Assembly: GCF_000422545.1 (NCBI RefSeq)
Contig: NZ_AULZ01000001.1
Location: forward strand, 310,001 to 374,000
DNA length: 64,000 nt
Reading direction: 5' to 3'
From: Desulfocurvibacter africanus subsp. africanus DSM 2603
GTDB lineage: Bacteria > Desulfobacterota > Desulfovibrionia > Desulfovibrionales > Desulfovibrionaceae
Position numbers and translations under genes: made by a program
Shown here: piece by piece, positions 8,108-16,736 of the stretch
Layout of the letters: the number at the start of each line of letters is the position of its first letter
How positions within the stretch are numbered: position 1 is the stretch's first letter
The notes under the pieces: generated by a model
The model's input: only the letters and a program-made list of their open reading frames with translations
Told to the model about the DNA's origin: nothing
The model's database searches: none

Positions 8108-8530
8108 CTACTCGGGTGACTCGCCCAGATCGTCCGGGTTGGCCGCTGTCGCTACTTCGGGCGTGGTCTTCGGGGCCGAAGCTGTCTTTTTCTTCTTGAG
8201 CTCGCCCTGCATGTGGATCAACTCGCGGTTGTAGACGGCCTTTCTATAGGCGGGCTTCATGTGCAGGCAGCTTACCGGGCAGTTTTCCACGCACACGCCG
8301 CAATACACGCAGGCAAACGGGTCGCACTCCCATGTCGCGGCCTTGTTGTTGACTGTGATGCACTGCGAGGGGCAGACCTTGGAGCACTTCATGCAGAAAA
8401 TGCACTTATCGATCTCGTTGTAGAGCTCTCCGCGCGCATCCTTGAAGGGCTCGCGCACGACATGCGGATACATGCGCGTCGAATACTTGCGCAGCAGGTT
8501 GCCCAAAGCGGTCTTGGTAAAGAAGAGCAT
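8108..8530 (-). CDS. echF: Ech hydrogenase subunit F, 2x[4Fe-4S] ferredoxin-like
   Basis: 140-residue polyferredoxin-type subunit (NuoI-like) that carries electrons between ferredoxin and the hydrogenase small subunit. Two cluster motifs are visible, CIFCMKCSKVCP and CVYCGVCVENCP, each binding one [4Fe-4S] cluster. The start is the ATG at 8530, 13 bases after the echE stop; the longer frame upstream is a shadow of echE. After residue 105 the protein ends in a Lys/Pro/Thr-rich acidic tail of low complexity. Last gene of echABCDEF. Confidence 0.93.
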   Translation of the reverse strand: MLFFTKTALGNLLRKYSTRMYPHVVREPFKDARGELYNEIDKCIFCMKCSKVCPSQCITVNNKAATWECDPFACVYCGVCVENCPVSCLHMKPAYRKAVYNRELIHMQGELKKKKTASAPKTTPEVATAANPDDLGESPE

Positions 8531-8543
8531 GGGCCTTTCCCCC

Positions 8544-9620
8544 TTAGCGTTCCGTGCAGCTGATGCACGGGTCGATGGACAGGACCACCACGGGCACGTT
8601 GGCCAGCTCCACACCAGGCAGCATGGCCAGAAGCGGAGGCACGTTGGCGAAGGTTGGCGTGCGTATGCGCAGCCGCTCCAGGTTCTTTTTGCCATTGGCC
8701 TTGATATAGTACAGCAGCTCGCCTCTTGGCTGTTCCACGCGGGTCACGATCTCGCCCTCGGGATTGCCCTTGACCTTGGCCGCAAGCTCGCCTTGCGGCA
8801 GCTTGGCTATGGCCTGGCGCACGAGGTTGATGGACTGCAGCGTCTCCATGAAGCGCACCCAACCGCGCGCCCAGCAGTCGCCGTCTGTGTGGAAAACGGG
8901 CGAGAAGTCCAGCTCCGGGAAGGCCGCGTAGCCGAGCTGGCGGCAGTCCTGAGCCCAGCCGCTCGCACGCAGCAGGGGACCGGCCGCGCCCAGCTCATGG
9001 GCCTGCTCCTTGGTCAGCACGCCGATGCCCTTGGTGCGCTTGCACACCGAATAGTCCTTGAGCATCGTCGACTGCAATTCCTTGATCTGCCGCTCGACCT
9101 CTTCGAGCTCTTTCAGGATCCAGCGGCACTGCTCGGGCGAGAGGTCGCGGCGCACGCCGCCCACCACGTTCACCGAGACGATGACGCGGTTGCCGGCCGT
9201 GGCCTCGTTTATGTCCATGATCCGCTCGCGAATCTTCCAGAACTGCATGAACAGGGCCTCGAAGCCAAAGGCGTCAGCAAACAGGCCAAGCCACAGAAGG
9301 TGGCTGTGCATGCGGTGCAGCTCGCTCCAGATGACGCGCAGGAACTTGGCGCGGCTTGGCGCCTCGACCTTCATCATCTCTTCCAGACCCTGGCAGTAGC
9401 ACATGGCGTGGATCATGGAGCAGATGCCGCATACGCGCTCAACAATCTGGATCATCTGGTTGTAGTCGCGGATGTCGGCAAGCTTCTCCAGACCACGGTG
9501 CACGTAGCCGATGGCCGGCAGGGCCTCCTTGACGATCTCGTCCTCCACCACGAGCTTCAGGTGGATCGGCTCGGGCAGGACCGGGTGCTGGGGGCCGAAC
9601 GGTATGATAGTCCTGGCCAT
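8544..9620 (-). CDS. echE: Ech hydrogenase large subunit, [NiFe] catalytic
   Basis: 358-residue NuoD-like large subunit of a group 4 [NiFe] hydrogenase. The four nickel cysteines are present: RVCGIC near residue 65 and DPCISC at the C terminus. The latter distinguishes it from complex I, which has lost them. The protein ends two or three residues after the last cysteine (CTER), so there is no C-terminal extension for a maturation protease to remove. From memory this also holds for some Ech/CooH-type enzymes. The ATG at 9620 follows a 96-base gap after echD that contains a small hairpin. Confidence 0.95.
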   Translation of the reverse strand: MARTIIPFGPQHPVLPEPIHLKLVVEDEIVKEALPAIGYVHRGLEKLADIRDYNQMIQIVERVCGICSMIHAMCYCQGLEEMMKVEAPSRAKFLRVIWSELHRMHSHLLWLGLFADAFGFEALFMQFWKIRERIMDINEATAGNRVIVSVNVVGGVRRDLSPEQCRWILKELEEVERQIKELQSTMLKDYSVCKRTKGIGVLTKEQAHELGAAGPLLRASGWAQDCRQLGYAAFPELDFSPVFHTDGDCWARGWVRFMETLQSINLVRQAIAKLPQGELAAKVKGNPEGEIVTRVEQPRGELLYYIKANGKKNLERLRIRTPTFANVPPLLAMLPGVELANVPVVVLSIDPCISCTER

Positions 9621-9716
9621 GGGGTTTCCTCGTATGCTTGACGGGCGCAGGCGCCCGCGTTTGGTCTTTTATGGAGCCTTGCGGCTTTCAGCTATGCCTG
9701 GCTCTATCGGCCTGGC

Positions 9717-10124
9717 TTATTTTTCGACCTTGGTGGCCACGTTGTACTTGCAAAACGGCGTGCGCTGGACCTCCTGGTCGAGCAGCAGCGTCTTGCCGTA
9801 GTCCACCACCAACCCCTCGAAGCTCACCCCGAAGTGATCCTGAATCTCGTTCTCCACGAGCAGGGCCGCGAAGTAGATCCCGGAGATGGACGGCAGGAGC
9901 GTCGCTTTGGGGTAGCTTACGCGCAGGTGCTCCAGGCGCAGGTCCTGGTCGAAGTGGTAGATGATATCGAGCGTATCCGCGTCGAGTTCCGTGCAGCTCA
10001 GGGTCACCAGCCGCCAACCGGCCTGCTTGCGCTTTTCGGCCTCGGCGCGAATTTCGGCCGGGGCTACCGCGCGGATATTCTCGATGCGCCCGACGGGCCT
10101 GGCTTCGCTTACGTTTTCGCTCAT
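9717..10124 (-). CDS. echD: Ech hydrogenase subunit D (NuoC-like)
   Basis: 135-residue subunit of the 30-kDa complex I/NuoC type, without cofactors, that packs against the large subunit. The middle contains IIYHFDQDLRLEHLRVSYPK (20 residues), typical of this family, and an ENEIQDHFGVSFEG stretch that matches the conserved EREIYDMFG region of NuoC. Start ATG at 10124 with GGAGGGG upstream, two bases after the echC stop. Confidence 0.9.
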   Translation of the reverse strand: MSENVSEARPVGRIENIRAVAPAEIRAEAEKRKQAGWRLVTLSCTELDADTLDIIYHFDQDLRLEHLRVSYPKATLLPSISGIYFAALLVENEIQDHFGVSFEGLVVDYGKTLLLDQEVQRTPFCKYNVATKVEK

Positions 10125-10126
10125 GT

Positions 10127-10666
10127 CTACCCCTCCTGCGTGGCAGTGGTCTGCACGTTCACCGCGCCCTGGTCGGCCTGCTTTTTGTCAAAGGGCCTGC
10201 GCGTCTCGAAGCGCGAAACGTCCTCGCCGCGCGCCTTGGCCGCGAACTTCTCCAGGCCCAGCACCACGCCGTCGATGATGGCCTCGGGCTTGGGCGGGCA
10301 GCCGGGCACGTACACGTCCACCGGAATCACCCTGTCCACGCCGCCGACCACGTTGTAGCAGTCGCGAAACACGCCGCCGGACAGGCCGCAGGCGCCGATG
10401 GCCACCACGGCCTTGGGATGCGGCATCTGCTCGTAGATGGTTTTCAGCACGTGCTGGTTGCGGTAGTTCACGGTGCCCGTGACCAGCAGGACGTCCGCGT
10501 GCTTGGGGTTGCCCACGTTGATGATGCCGAAGCGCTCCACGTCATAGAGCGGGGTCAGCACGGCCAGGGTCTCGATGTCGCAGCCGTTGCAGCTGCCGCA
10601 GTCGAAATGCACGATCCACGGCGACTTGATGCGCGACTTATTGATGAAATCCTTGATTATGGACAT
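10127..10666 (-). CDS. echC: Ech hydrogenase small subunit
   Basis: 179-residue NuoB-like small subunit that binds the proximal [4Fe-4S] cluster. Cysteine blocks CGSCNGCD (residues 22-29), IGACG near residue 92 and VPGCPPKPE near residue 120 match group 4 hydrogenase small subunits. A Gln/Asp-rich tail follows. It starts four bases after the echB stop and is followed almost directly by echD. Confidence 0.95.
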   Translation of the reverse strand: MSIIKDFINKSRIKSPWIVHFDCGSCNGCDIETLAVLTPLYDVERFGIINVGNPKHADVLLVTGTVNYRNQHVLKTIYEQMPHPKAVVAIGACGLSGGVFRDCYNVVGGVDRVIPVDVYVPGCPPKPEAIIDGVVLGLEKFAAKARGEDVSRFETRRPFDKKQADQGAVNVQTTATQEG

Positions 10667-10670
10667 GGCA

Positions 10671-11525
10671 TTAGCTCGCGTACAACCAGCTGAGGTTAAG
10701 CACCGACAGCACGAGTCCGACGATCCAGACGTAGGAAAGCATCCAGCGCCAAGTCAGGCGGGCCATGGTGTTGTCGATGAGGATCTCCAGGAAGTAGGTG
10801 CCGAGCAACAGCGCCAGCATGCCCCACAGGCTGGTCGACCAGAACAGGGCCACCAGCCCCAACACCAGCACGGTCTCGTACCAGTGGGCCACCTCGATGA
10901 TGGCCAGGTACGGCCCGGAGAACTCCGTGGTCACGCCCTTGACCAGCTCCTGGTGCGCGTGGTGCGAAGTGGAGAAGTCGAACGGCGATTTGCGCAACTT
11001 GATGGTCAGGGCGTAGCCCAATACGATGAACAAAAGCGGCAGCTTGAACAGCAGCGGCTGTTCATGCGTCAGGATTTCCGAGATTTGGAAGCTGCCGGTG
11101 GCCAGGTAAATGCCCACGAACACGAGGATGAGCAGCGGCTCGTAGGCCAGTATCTGCATTAGCTCGCGCTGCGCGCCCACTTGGCTGTAAGGCGAGGGCG
11201 CGGACATGGCCCCGAAGACCAGGAACAGCGCGCCGATGGCCTGCACGAAGAATAAGAGCAAAAGATCCGACTGCAGGAAAAGCAGCACGACCGACAGGAC
11301 CGCGCCGAGCAGGTACATGTAGGCGCAAAAAACCTGCCAGGAGTTGACTATCATGGACTCCTTGCCCAGCAGCTTGGCCACGTCGTAGAAAGGCTGCAGA
11401 AGCGGCGGGCCGAAGCGGGACTGCACGCGCGCCGTGACCCGGCGGTCCAGCCCGGCGATGAGCCCGCCCGCCACCGGGGCGATGAGCAGCCCGACGAACA
11501 CGAGCATGATGTACTGAGCCAGCAT
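10671..11525 (-). CDS. echB: Ech hydrogenase membrane subunit B (NuoH-like)
   Basis: 284-residue integral membrane protein with about eight helices, homologous to NuoH. It anchors the peripheral hydrogenase module and forms part of the ion pathway. Family marks are GLDRRVTARVQSRFGPP near residue 30, the KESMI turn and a conserved acidic LVKGVTTEFSGPY loop. The ATG at 11525 overlaps the echA stop by one base; a GTG directly before it (11528) is an alternative, with GGAGG well placed for either. Confidence 0.94.
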   Translation of the reverse strand: MLAQYIMLVFVGLLIAPVAGGLIAGLDRRVTARVQSRFGPPLLQPFYDVAKLLGKESMIVNSWQVFCAYMYLLGAVLSVVLLFLQSDLLLLFFVQAIGALFLVFGAMSAPSPYSQVGAQRELMQILAYEPLLILVFVGIYLATGSFQISEILTHEQPLLFKLPLLFIVLGYALTIKLRKSPFDFSTSHHAHQELVKGVTTEFSGPYLAIIEVAHWYETVLVLGLVALFWSTSLWGMLALLLGTYFLEILIDNTMARLTWRWMLSYVWIVGLVLSVLNLSWLYAS

Positions 11526-13435
11526 CACAACGCACCTCCCATCACGAGCAGCAAGAGCGCCAGGGCTGCGATGTTGACCCAGCGCGTGAGCTTGCCTTCC
11601 CCGAACACGGACTCAAGGTAGTAGTTGCCGAAAGCGACCTTCACGGGCTTGTTCATGGGACCCACGAAGGCCGGCTCCTCCAGGCTGCCGGTCGCGTTGG
11701 CCCCGCCCATGTACAGGGAGGTGGCCGGGACGAACCTGGACTTGCGCGCGGCCCACCAGGCGAACAGAGCGCCCAGCAGCACGGCGAAAAACAGCGGGTA
11801 GACCGCGAAGGCCCCGGCTCCGGTGGTCAGCACTCCGTAGTGCACGCTGAAGACCGACTCGCCGAGCATGGGCAGGGCGAAGCTATCGTAGATCCAGGGG
11901 ATGAACAGGGCCAGCACGATCGCGCCGCCGACCAGGATCTGCAACGGCCGAAGCGTCAGAGCCGACAAGGGCTCGGGCTTGACCTCGCGGCTGAAGGGCG
12001 CGCTCATGAGCATGCCGGCCCAGCGGCCCCAGTAGACCACGGACAGGGCGCTGGCCAGAGCCAGCATGACCACCAGGGGCGCGTTGTGCGCAGCGGCCTC
12101 GATGGCCAGCCACTTGGAGAGCAGCACGCCGAACGGCGGCAGGAGCATGGTCGCCACGCCAAGCACGGTGATGATCGCCGTGCGCGGCATGACCTTGTAC
12201 AGCCCGCGCATGTCCTCGATGTCGCGCGAGCCGATGCCCTGCTCGATGGTGCCCACGCACAGGAAGAGCAGGCCCTTGGACACGGCGTGGAAGAGGATAA
12301 GCAGGATCGCCGCGCTCATGGCTGCGGGCGTGCCCAGGCCGGCGCAGGCGATGATCAGGCCCAGGTTGCCGATGGTCGAGTAGGCCAGGATCTTCTTGCC
12401 ATTGGACTGTCCCAGGGCCAAGGCGGCGGTGGCCAGAAAAGAGAATCCGCCGAACAAGGCGATGGACGTGCCGAGGAAGCTCCCGGCGTACAGTGGCGAG
12501 AGGCGCAGAACCAGGTAAACGCCAGCCTTGACCATGGTCGAGGAATGCAGCAGCGCCGAAACCGGCGTGGGCGCGACCATGGCCCCCAGGAGCCAGCTCT
12601 GGAAGGGCACCTGCGCGGCTTTGGTGAAGCCGGCCAGACAGATGAGCGCGACAGGCAGAAGCACCGCGCCGGCCAGCGGCCCGGCCATGAGCAGGGCTTG
12701 CAGATCCAGGGTGCCTGTGCGCGAGTACAGAAGAATCATGCCGAACACGAAGGCCACGCCGCCAAGGGAGTTCATCCACAGGGCGCGCGTCGCGTTCCTC
12801 ACGGCCTCTTCGGTGCCGTCATGGCCGATGAGCATGAACGAACATAGCGTGGTTACCTCGAAGAAGAAGTACAGCCACAGGAGGTTGTTGGCCAGCACAA
12901 GGCCGTTCATGGCTCCCAGGAACAGCACGAGGAAGAAGAAGAACCTGGGCTGGCGTGACTTGGCCAGGTGCAGGTGCTCCTCGTGCTTCTTCATGTAGGG
13001 GATGGCGAAGATGCAGATCAGCGAGCCCACGATGGAGATGACCAGCACCATGAGCAGCGACAGGCCGTCGCCGTGCAGGGGCAAGACCGCCGCGCCGTGG
13101 TCGAGCGCGAACAGCTCGAACCAGGCAAGCGGCGCGATCTGCAGAAGCGCCAGGATCTGCACCAGCCGGCTCTTTAGCCTGAAGCCGTAAAAGAGGATGA
13201 CCGCGAGCAGCAGGAAGTCGAGCACCGAGATGAGCGTGCCCCAGCCAAGGCCTCCCAGCGTGCCCGGGTCGAAGGAGAATGCGCCTTGTGCGGCGAGCAG
13301 CACCGATCCGACCGTCAGCAGCGCGCCAGTGGTCAGCACTGTCGCGCTCCGGACAGCCTGCGCGCGCACCACGAAACATGCACCGGCGGCCAAAATCGGC
13401 ACGACGATACAGATGAAGAGTAGCGCTGGCAGCAT
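11525..13435 (-). CDS. echA: Ech hydrogenase antiporter-like subunit A (NuoL/MrpD type)
   Basis: 636-residue polytopic membrane protein, roughly 15-16 helices, of the proton-conducting NuoL/MrpA-D family. The conserved lysine helix (GFTKAAQVPFQSWLLGAM, 18 residues) and the following HSSTMVKAGVYLVLRL are present, so the proton channel residues seem intact. It is the first gene of echABCDEF. ATG at 13435 with GAGG ten bases upstream. The operon supplies a complete Ech-type energy-converting hydrogenase coupling reduced ferredoxin, H2 and ion translocation across the cytoplasmic membrane. Confidence 0.94.
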   Translation of the reverse strand: MLPALLFICIVVPILAAGACFVVRAQAVRSATVLTTGALLTVGSVLLAAQGAFSFDPGTLGGLGWGTLISVLDFLLLAVILFYGFRLKSRLVQILALLQIAPLAWFELFALDHGAAVLPLHGDGLSLLMVLVISIVGSLICIFAIPYMKKHEEHLHLAKSRQPRFFFFLVLFLGAMNGLVLANNLLWLYFFFEVTTLCSFMLIGHDGTEEAVRNATRALWMNSLGGVAFVFGMILLYSRTGTLDLQALLMAGPLAGAVLLPVALICLAGFTKAAQVPFQSWLLGAMVAPTPVSALLHSSTMVKAGVYLVLRLSPLYAGSFLGTSIALFGGFSFLATAALALGQSNGKKILAYSTIGNLGLIIACAGLGTPAAMSAAILLILFHAVSKGLLFLCVGTIEQGIGSRDIEDMRGLYKVMPRTAIITVLGVATMLLPPFGVLLSKWLAIEAAAHNAPLVVMLALASALSVVYWGRWAGMLMSAPFSREVKPEPLSALTLRPLQILVGGAIVLALFIPWIYDSFALPMLGESVFSVHYGVLTTGAGAFAVYPLFFAVLLGALFAWWAARKSRFVPATSLYMGGANATGSLEEPAFVGPMNKPVKVAFGNYYLESVFGEGKLTRWVNIAALALLLLVMGGAL

Positions 13436-13849
13436 ACTAAACCTCGCTTACCTATGACATTGCTATGAAACGGCTTAATTGACGTCTGCTGGTACGGGAT
13501 ATCTACATTGGAGACCTTGCAGGCGCGCTGGATGAACTTTCAACTTTATTTATCATTTACCTATAGATGTGTCCGCTTGCCTGTCAACCTCCGGCAACCG
13601 TTTCCATGGCTAGGCGGACAACCTATCAAGCTTCCTGATAGCTGAAACATATCGATAATATTTACCCCCGGACTGCCTTCACGCCAGTCCAATTCCATAA
13701 GCGGTCAATTTCTTTCGGTGAATGGCAAACTGACAAATCTGGCAAAAATCTATGCGACGCCGACCAACTCGCGCGGTTAAGCGCAATCCCGGCCAGCCAA
13801 AATCAAGCACCCGCGCGCCAGGCAAACGCTGCCGGCCCGCAGCCGCGTC
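13436..13849. promoter_or_regulatory. Intergenic region upstream of ech
   Basis: About 410 bases that are AT-richer than the surroundings, between the echA start and the preceding minus-strand gene. It must hold the ech promoter. I see an imperfect inverted repeat TATCAAGCTTCCTGATA at about 13625 and a TATCGATA palindrome 15 bases on, which could be operators. I do not see a convincing sigma-54 or sigma-70 core. Confidence 0.4.
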
Positions 13850-14665
13850 TCAGGCGCCCATTTTTTTGGCTTGGTCCAGCAGCCGGGGAATCTCGCGCGC
13901 CTCGGGCAGGTTGCGCCGGTACTTGGCGGGCATGAGCGAACCCAAAAGTTCGGGATTGCTGCGCGCGGGGATGAAGGCCGCCGAGTAATAAGCGCGCCAG
14001 AGGTCCTCAAGTCCGTCAGGCGTCTCCGGGGGCTTGCACGTGCCCGGCCCGAAACGCAGGCCTTGAGTGTCGGACCACACGCTGCGCCGGGGCGTAAGGA
14101 TGGCCCAGGGCGTCTGGCCGAACCGGCGGGCGAAGAACGGCGCCACGTCCTCCACGATATGGTGCTCAGGCTCGTACCAGGCCAGGTAGACCTGATTCAG
14201 GCTGTTCTGCTCATCGCTCCGGCCATCGTTCTGGCCATCGCCCTGCCCCCTGCCCTGAACCACTTGGCGGAAGCGCGTGAAGCCCTGCATGCGGTGCATA
14301 TCCCGGAACACAGCCCTGGCCATGTCGCGGGCCAGGCGCATCACTGGATCCGACAGGTCGAGAAGCAGGCCGGGTTGGTCGCGGGTAATGCGCCACAGCA
14401 GCCCATACAGCAGGCCGAAGCGGCGCGGATCGCTGTGCAGGATGGTCAGCCGGGCGAGATCGAGAAAGGCCCGTGGAACGCGAATCTCCTTGTGACCAGG
14501 CCTGGGCTTGGGCGGAGCCGGCTGTTCCGTGGACAGCAGACCCTGCTCCGGTTCGCCCAGGCCCCACTCGACGAAGTCCGGCGGAATGGCCGCGGCCCGC
14601 AGGGATCGGGCATGGGCGCGCCAGCCCTCGAAATCGGTCTCATGGGCCAGGATGATGCTACGCAT
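13850..14665 (-). CDS. Radical-SAM-linked DNA metabolism protein (TIGR03915/DUF4130 type)
   Basis: 271-residue protein beginning MRSIILAHETDFEGWR, which matches the family of probable DNA metabolism proteins that sit beside a radical-SAM protein and, in some genomes, are fused to uracil-DNA glycosylase. The C-terminal half has YEPEHHIVEDVAPFFARRFG and IPARSNPELLGSLMPAKYR. The biochemical activity is not known to me. Start ATG at 14665 overlaps the end of the radical-SAM gene by eight bases, so the two are translationally coupled. A Gly/Asp/Gln-rich linker near residues 150-160 is unusual. Confidence 0.8.
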   Translation of the reverse strand: MRSIILAHETDFEGWRAHARSLRAAAIPPDFVEWGLGEPEQGLLSTEQPAPPKPRPGHKEIRVPRAFLDLARLTILHSDPRRFGLLYGLLWRITRDQPGLLLDLSDPVMRLARDMARAVFRDMHRMQGFTRFRQVVQGRGQGDGQNDGRSDEQNSLNQVYLAWYEPEHHIVEDVAPFFARRFGQTPWAILTPRRSVWSDTQGLRFGPGTCKPPETPDGLEDLWRAYYSAAFIPARSNPELLGSLMPAKYRRNLPEAREIPRLLDQAKKMGA

Positions 14666-15893
14666 ACTCGCTCCTCTCCGACTGGTCGAACAAGGACAGC
14701 TGCACCGGCGGGGGCAGGAAGCGCCGGCGCAGGCCTGGATCATCCAGGTCACGCGGAAGATGGTCAGCCAGGCAGACGAACGGCAGCACACGGCTCAGGG
14801 GCACACGCAGGCGGGACATGTCGCTGCTGCGCAAGCTGCGTTGGCGGCGCGCATCCAGGATGCGCTCCACGCTACGCACGCCCAGACCAGGTACGCGCAG
14901 CAACTCGGCGCGGCCGGCGCGATTCACGTCCACGGGGAAACGTTCGCGATGGGCCAGAGCCCAAGCCAGCTTGGGGTCCAGGTGCGGGTCGAGCATGCCT
15001 TCGCGCGCGCCGGTCAAGATTTCCTCCACGCCGAAACCGTAGAAGCGCATGAGCCAGTCGGCCTGGTAGAGCCGGTGCTCGCGCACCAGCGGCGGCGGGC
15101 CGGAGGGCAGCCAGGAGTCCGGGACCACGGGCATGAAGGCCGAGTAATAGACGCGCTTGAGCCCATAGGACTGGTACAGCCCGTCGCTGGCGCGCAGGAT
15201 GGTTGCGTCGTCGCCGCGGTCCGCGCCAACAATCATCTGCGTGCCCTGGCCGCCGGGAGCGAAGCGCGGAGCACGCGGCTCGGCCCTGGATTCGGCGATG
15301 GCCTCGGCCATGCGGCCCATGGCCGCGTGCACGGGCGCCAGGCTCTTATCGGGAGCCAATCGACGCAGGCCGTCCTCGGTGGGCAGCTCCACGTTGGCCG
15401 ACAGGCGGTCGGCGTACAGCCCGGCCAGGGCCACCAGTCGCGGATCACAGCCGGCGATTACCTTCAGATGGATGTAGCCGTAGAATCCGTGCTCCCTCCG
15501 CAAAGACCGCACCACGCGCAGCATGCGCTCCATGGTGGCGTCCGGGCTGCCGGAGATGCCGGAGCTGAGGAACAGTCCCTCGATGTAGTTGCGGCGATAG
15601 AACTCGATGGTCAGCCCGGCCAGCTCGTTCGGGGTAAAGGCGGTGCGCGGCGTGTCGTTGGAAGCGCGGTTGACGCAGTAGCTGCAGTCATAGACGCAGT
15701 GGTTGGTGAGCAGGACCTTGAGCAGGGAGATGCAGCGCCCGTCGGGCGTAAAGCTGTGGCATACACCCAGCGGAGCCGTTGCACCCAGGCCGCTCGAACC
15801 GGAAGACGCACGCGGTGATGCGCCGCTGGATGCACACGAAGCGTCGTATTTTGCCGCATCGGCCAGGATGGACAGTTTTTGCCGCAGCTCCAT
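14658..15893 (-). CDS. Radical SAM protein linked to DNA modification/repair (TIGR03916 type)
   Basis: 411-residue radical-SAM protein with the cluster motif NHCVYDCSYC (C-X3-C-X2-C) near residue 66 and a C-terminal helix-hairpin-helix region (LRVPGLGVRSVERIL) of DNA-binding type. These are features of the putative DNA modification/repair radical-SAM family. It pairs with the downstream TIGR03915-type gene. The start at 15893 is chosen because homologues begin near ELRQKLSILADAAKYD; an ATG at 15923 or TTG at 15929 would add a few residues. No clear ribosome binding site precedes any of them. The reaction catalysed is unknown. Confidence 0.85.
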   Translation of the reverse strand: MELRQKLSILADAAKYDASCASSGASPRASSGSSGLGATAPLGVCHSFTPDGRCISLLKVLLTNHCVYDCSYCVNRASNDTPRTAFTPNELAGLTIEFYRRNYIEGLFLSSGISGSPDATMERMLRVVRSLRREHGFYGYIHLKVIAGCDPRLVALAGLYADRLSANVELPTEDGLRRLAPDKSLAPVHAAMGRMAEAIAESRAEPRAPRFAPGGQGTQMIVGADRGDDATILRASDGLYQSYGLKRVYYSAFMPVVPDSWLPSGPPPLVREHRLYQADWLMRFYGFGVEEILTGAREGMLDPHLDPKLAWALAHRERFPVDVNRAGRAELLRVPGLGVRSVERILDARRQRSLRSSDMSRLRVPLSRVLPFVCLADHLPRDLDDPGLRRRFLPPPVQLSLFDQSERSEYA

Positions 15894-16065
15894 GCGGCCA
15901 TAAGTACGCACATTGCGGCACATAGTCAAGTCAAAGCCGCATTATACGAATTATGCGAATTTATCCACGGTTTATAACGTACGTACTGTCAGATTCCTAC
16001 GCCCTTGACCGGCTCGACCTCGCAAGGCAAAGTGAGTCATCCAAAACACATACCGGAGCAAAGCA

Positions 16066-16368
16066 ATGGTCAAGCATATCGTGATGTGGATGCTCAAGGA
16101 CGAGACCCAGTACGGCACCAAGGCCGAGGCGGCCCTGCGCATGAAGCAGATGCTGGAAGACCTGCAGGGCAAGATACCCACGCTACGCAAGATCGAGGTG
16201 GCCACGGAAATCTTTGCGGCCAGCCCGGCCTGCGATGTTGCGCTGTATTCCGAGTTCGATTCGCGCGCCGACCTGGACGCCTACCAGGTGCACCCGGAGC
16301 ACCAGGCCTGTGTGGCCTTCATCAAGCAGATCGTCACCGAGCGTCGGGTACTCGACTACGAAATCTAG
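16066..16368 (+). CDS. Dabb-family (stress-responsive A/B barrel) protein
   Basis: 100-residue protein forming one dimeric alpha/beta barrel domain. It opens MVKHIVMWMLKDE and has the family pattern of a His-containing first strand, ALYSEFDSRADLDAYQVHPEHQ and a final VLDYEI strand. Family members are small, often stress-linked proteins without an assigned reaction. GGAG lies eight bases before the ATG. It stands alone between the radical-SAM pair (divergent) and the HD-GYP gene. Confidence 0.85.
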   Translation: MVKHIVMWMLKDETQYGTKAEAALRMKQMLEDLQGKIPTLRKIEVATEIFAASPACDVALYSEFDSRADLDAYQVHPEHQACVAFIKQIVTERRVLDYEI

Positions 16369-16736
16369 AGAGCTGTACCCTTTCCTCACGGCCTCCTGTC
16401 GCCCTTTACCGTTGGGATATGGAAGGGCGCGGAATGTGCATGGCATCGGAATACGCTCGACCGGCATGTTTCCGGGCTTCGCCGCATGCTAAGGCCGCGG
16501 AATGACGTCAGCAGTATGCAGGCATGTTTGCGCCGTCATGCGCTTGGCTTTTTCACGTAACGCGCAGAAGCCGCCATCATGTGGGCATTCCACGGACGCT
16601 GATCGTGCAGCAATGCTCGCGGCCAAAGCCTTGCCGTCGCCAATGCTTTGCGCTTGGCCAAGGCCTGGGCCATGCAGCACAGTCCCGGGTCGCCAGGGGG
16701 AAAGAGCTAGCTCCAACAGGATTTTCAGGAACCGGA
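16369..16736. other. Intergenic stretch, no gene recognised
   Basis: About 370 bases between the Dabb gene and the first HD-GYP gene. I see no convincing ORF, hairpin or promoter core. Confidence 0.5.

Noticed and set aside
11840-12847. Long plus-strand frame opposite echA
   Set aside because: It is rich in His/Gln/Arg with no recognisable domain, typical of a shadow of a membrane-protein gene in high-GC DNA.
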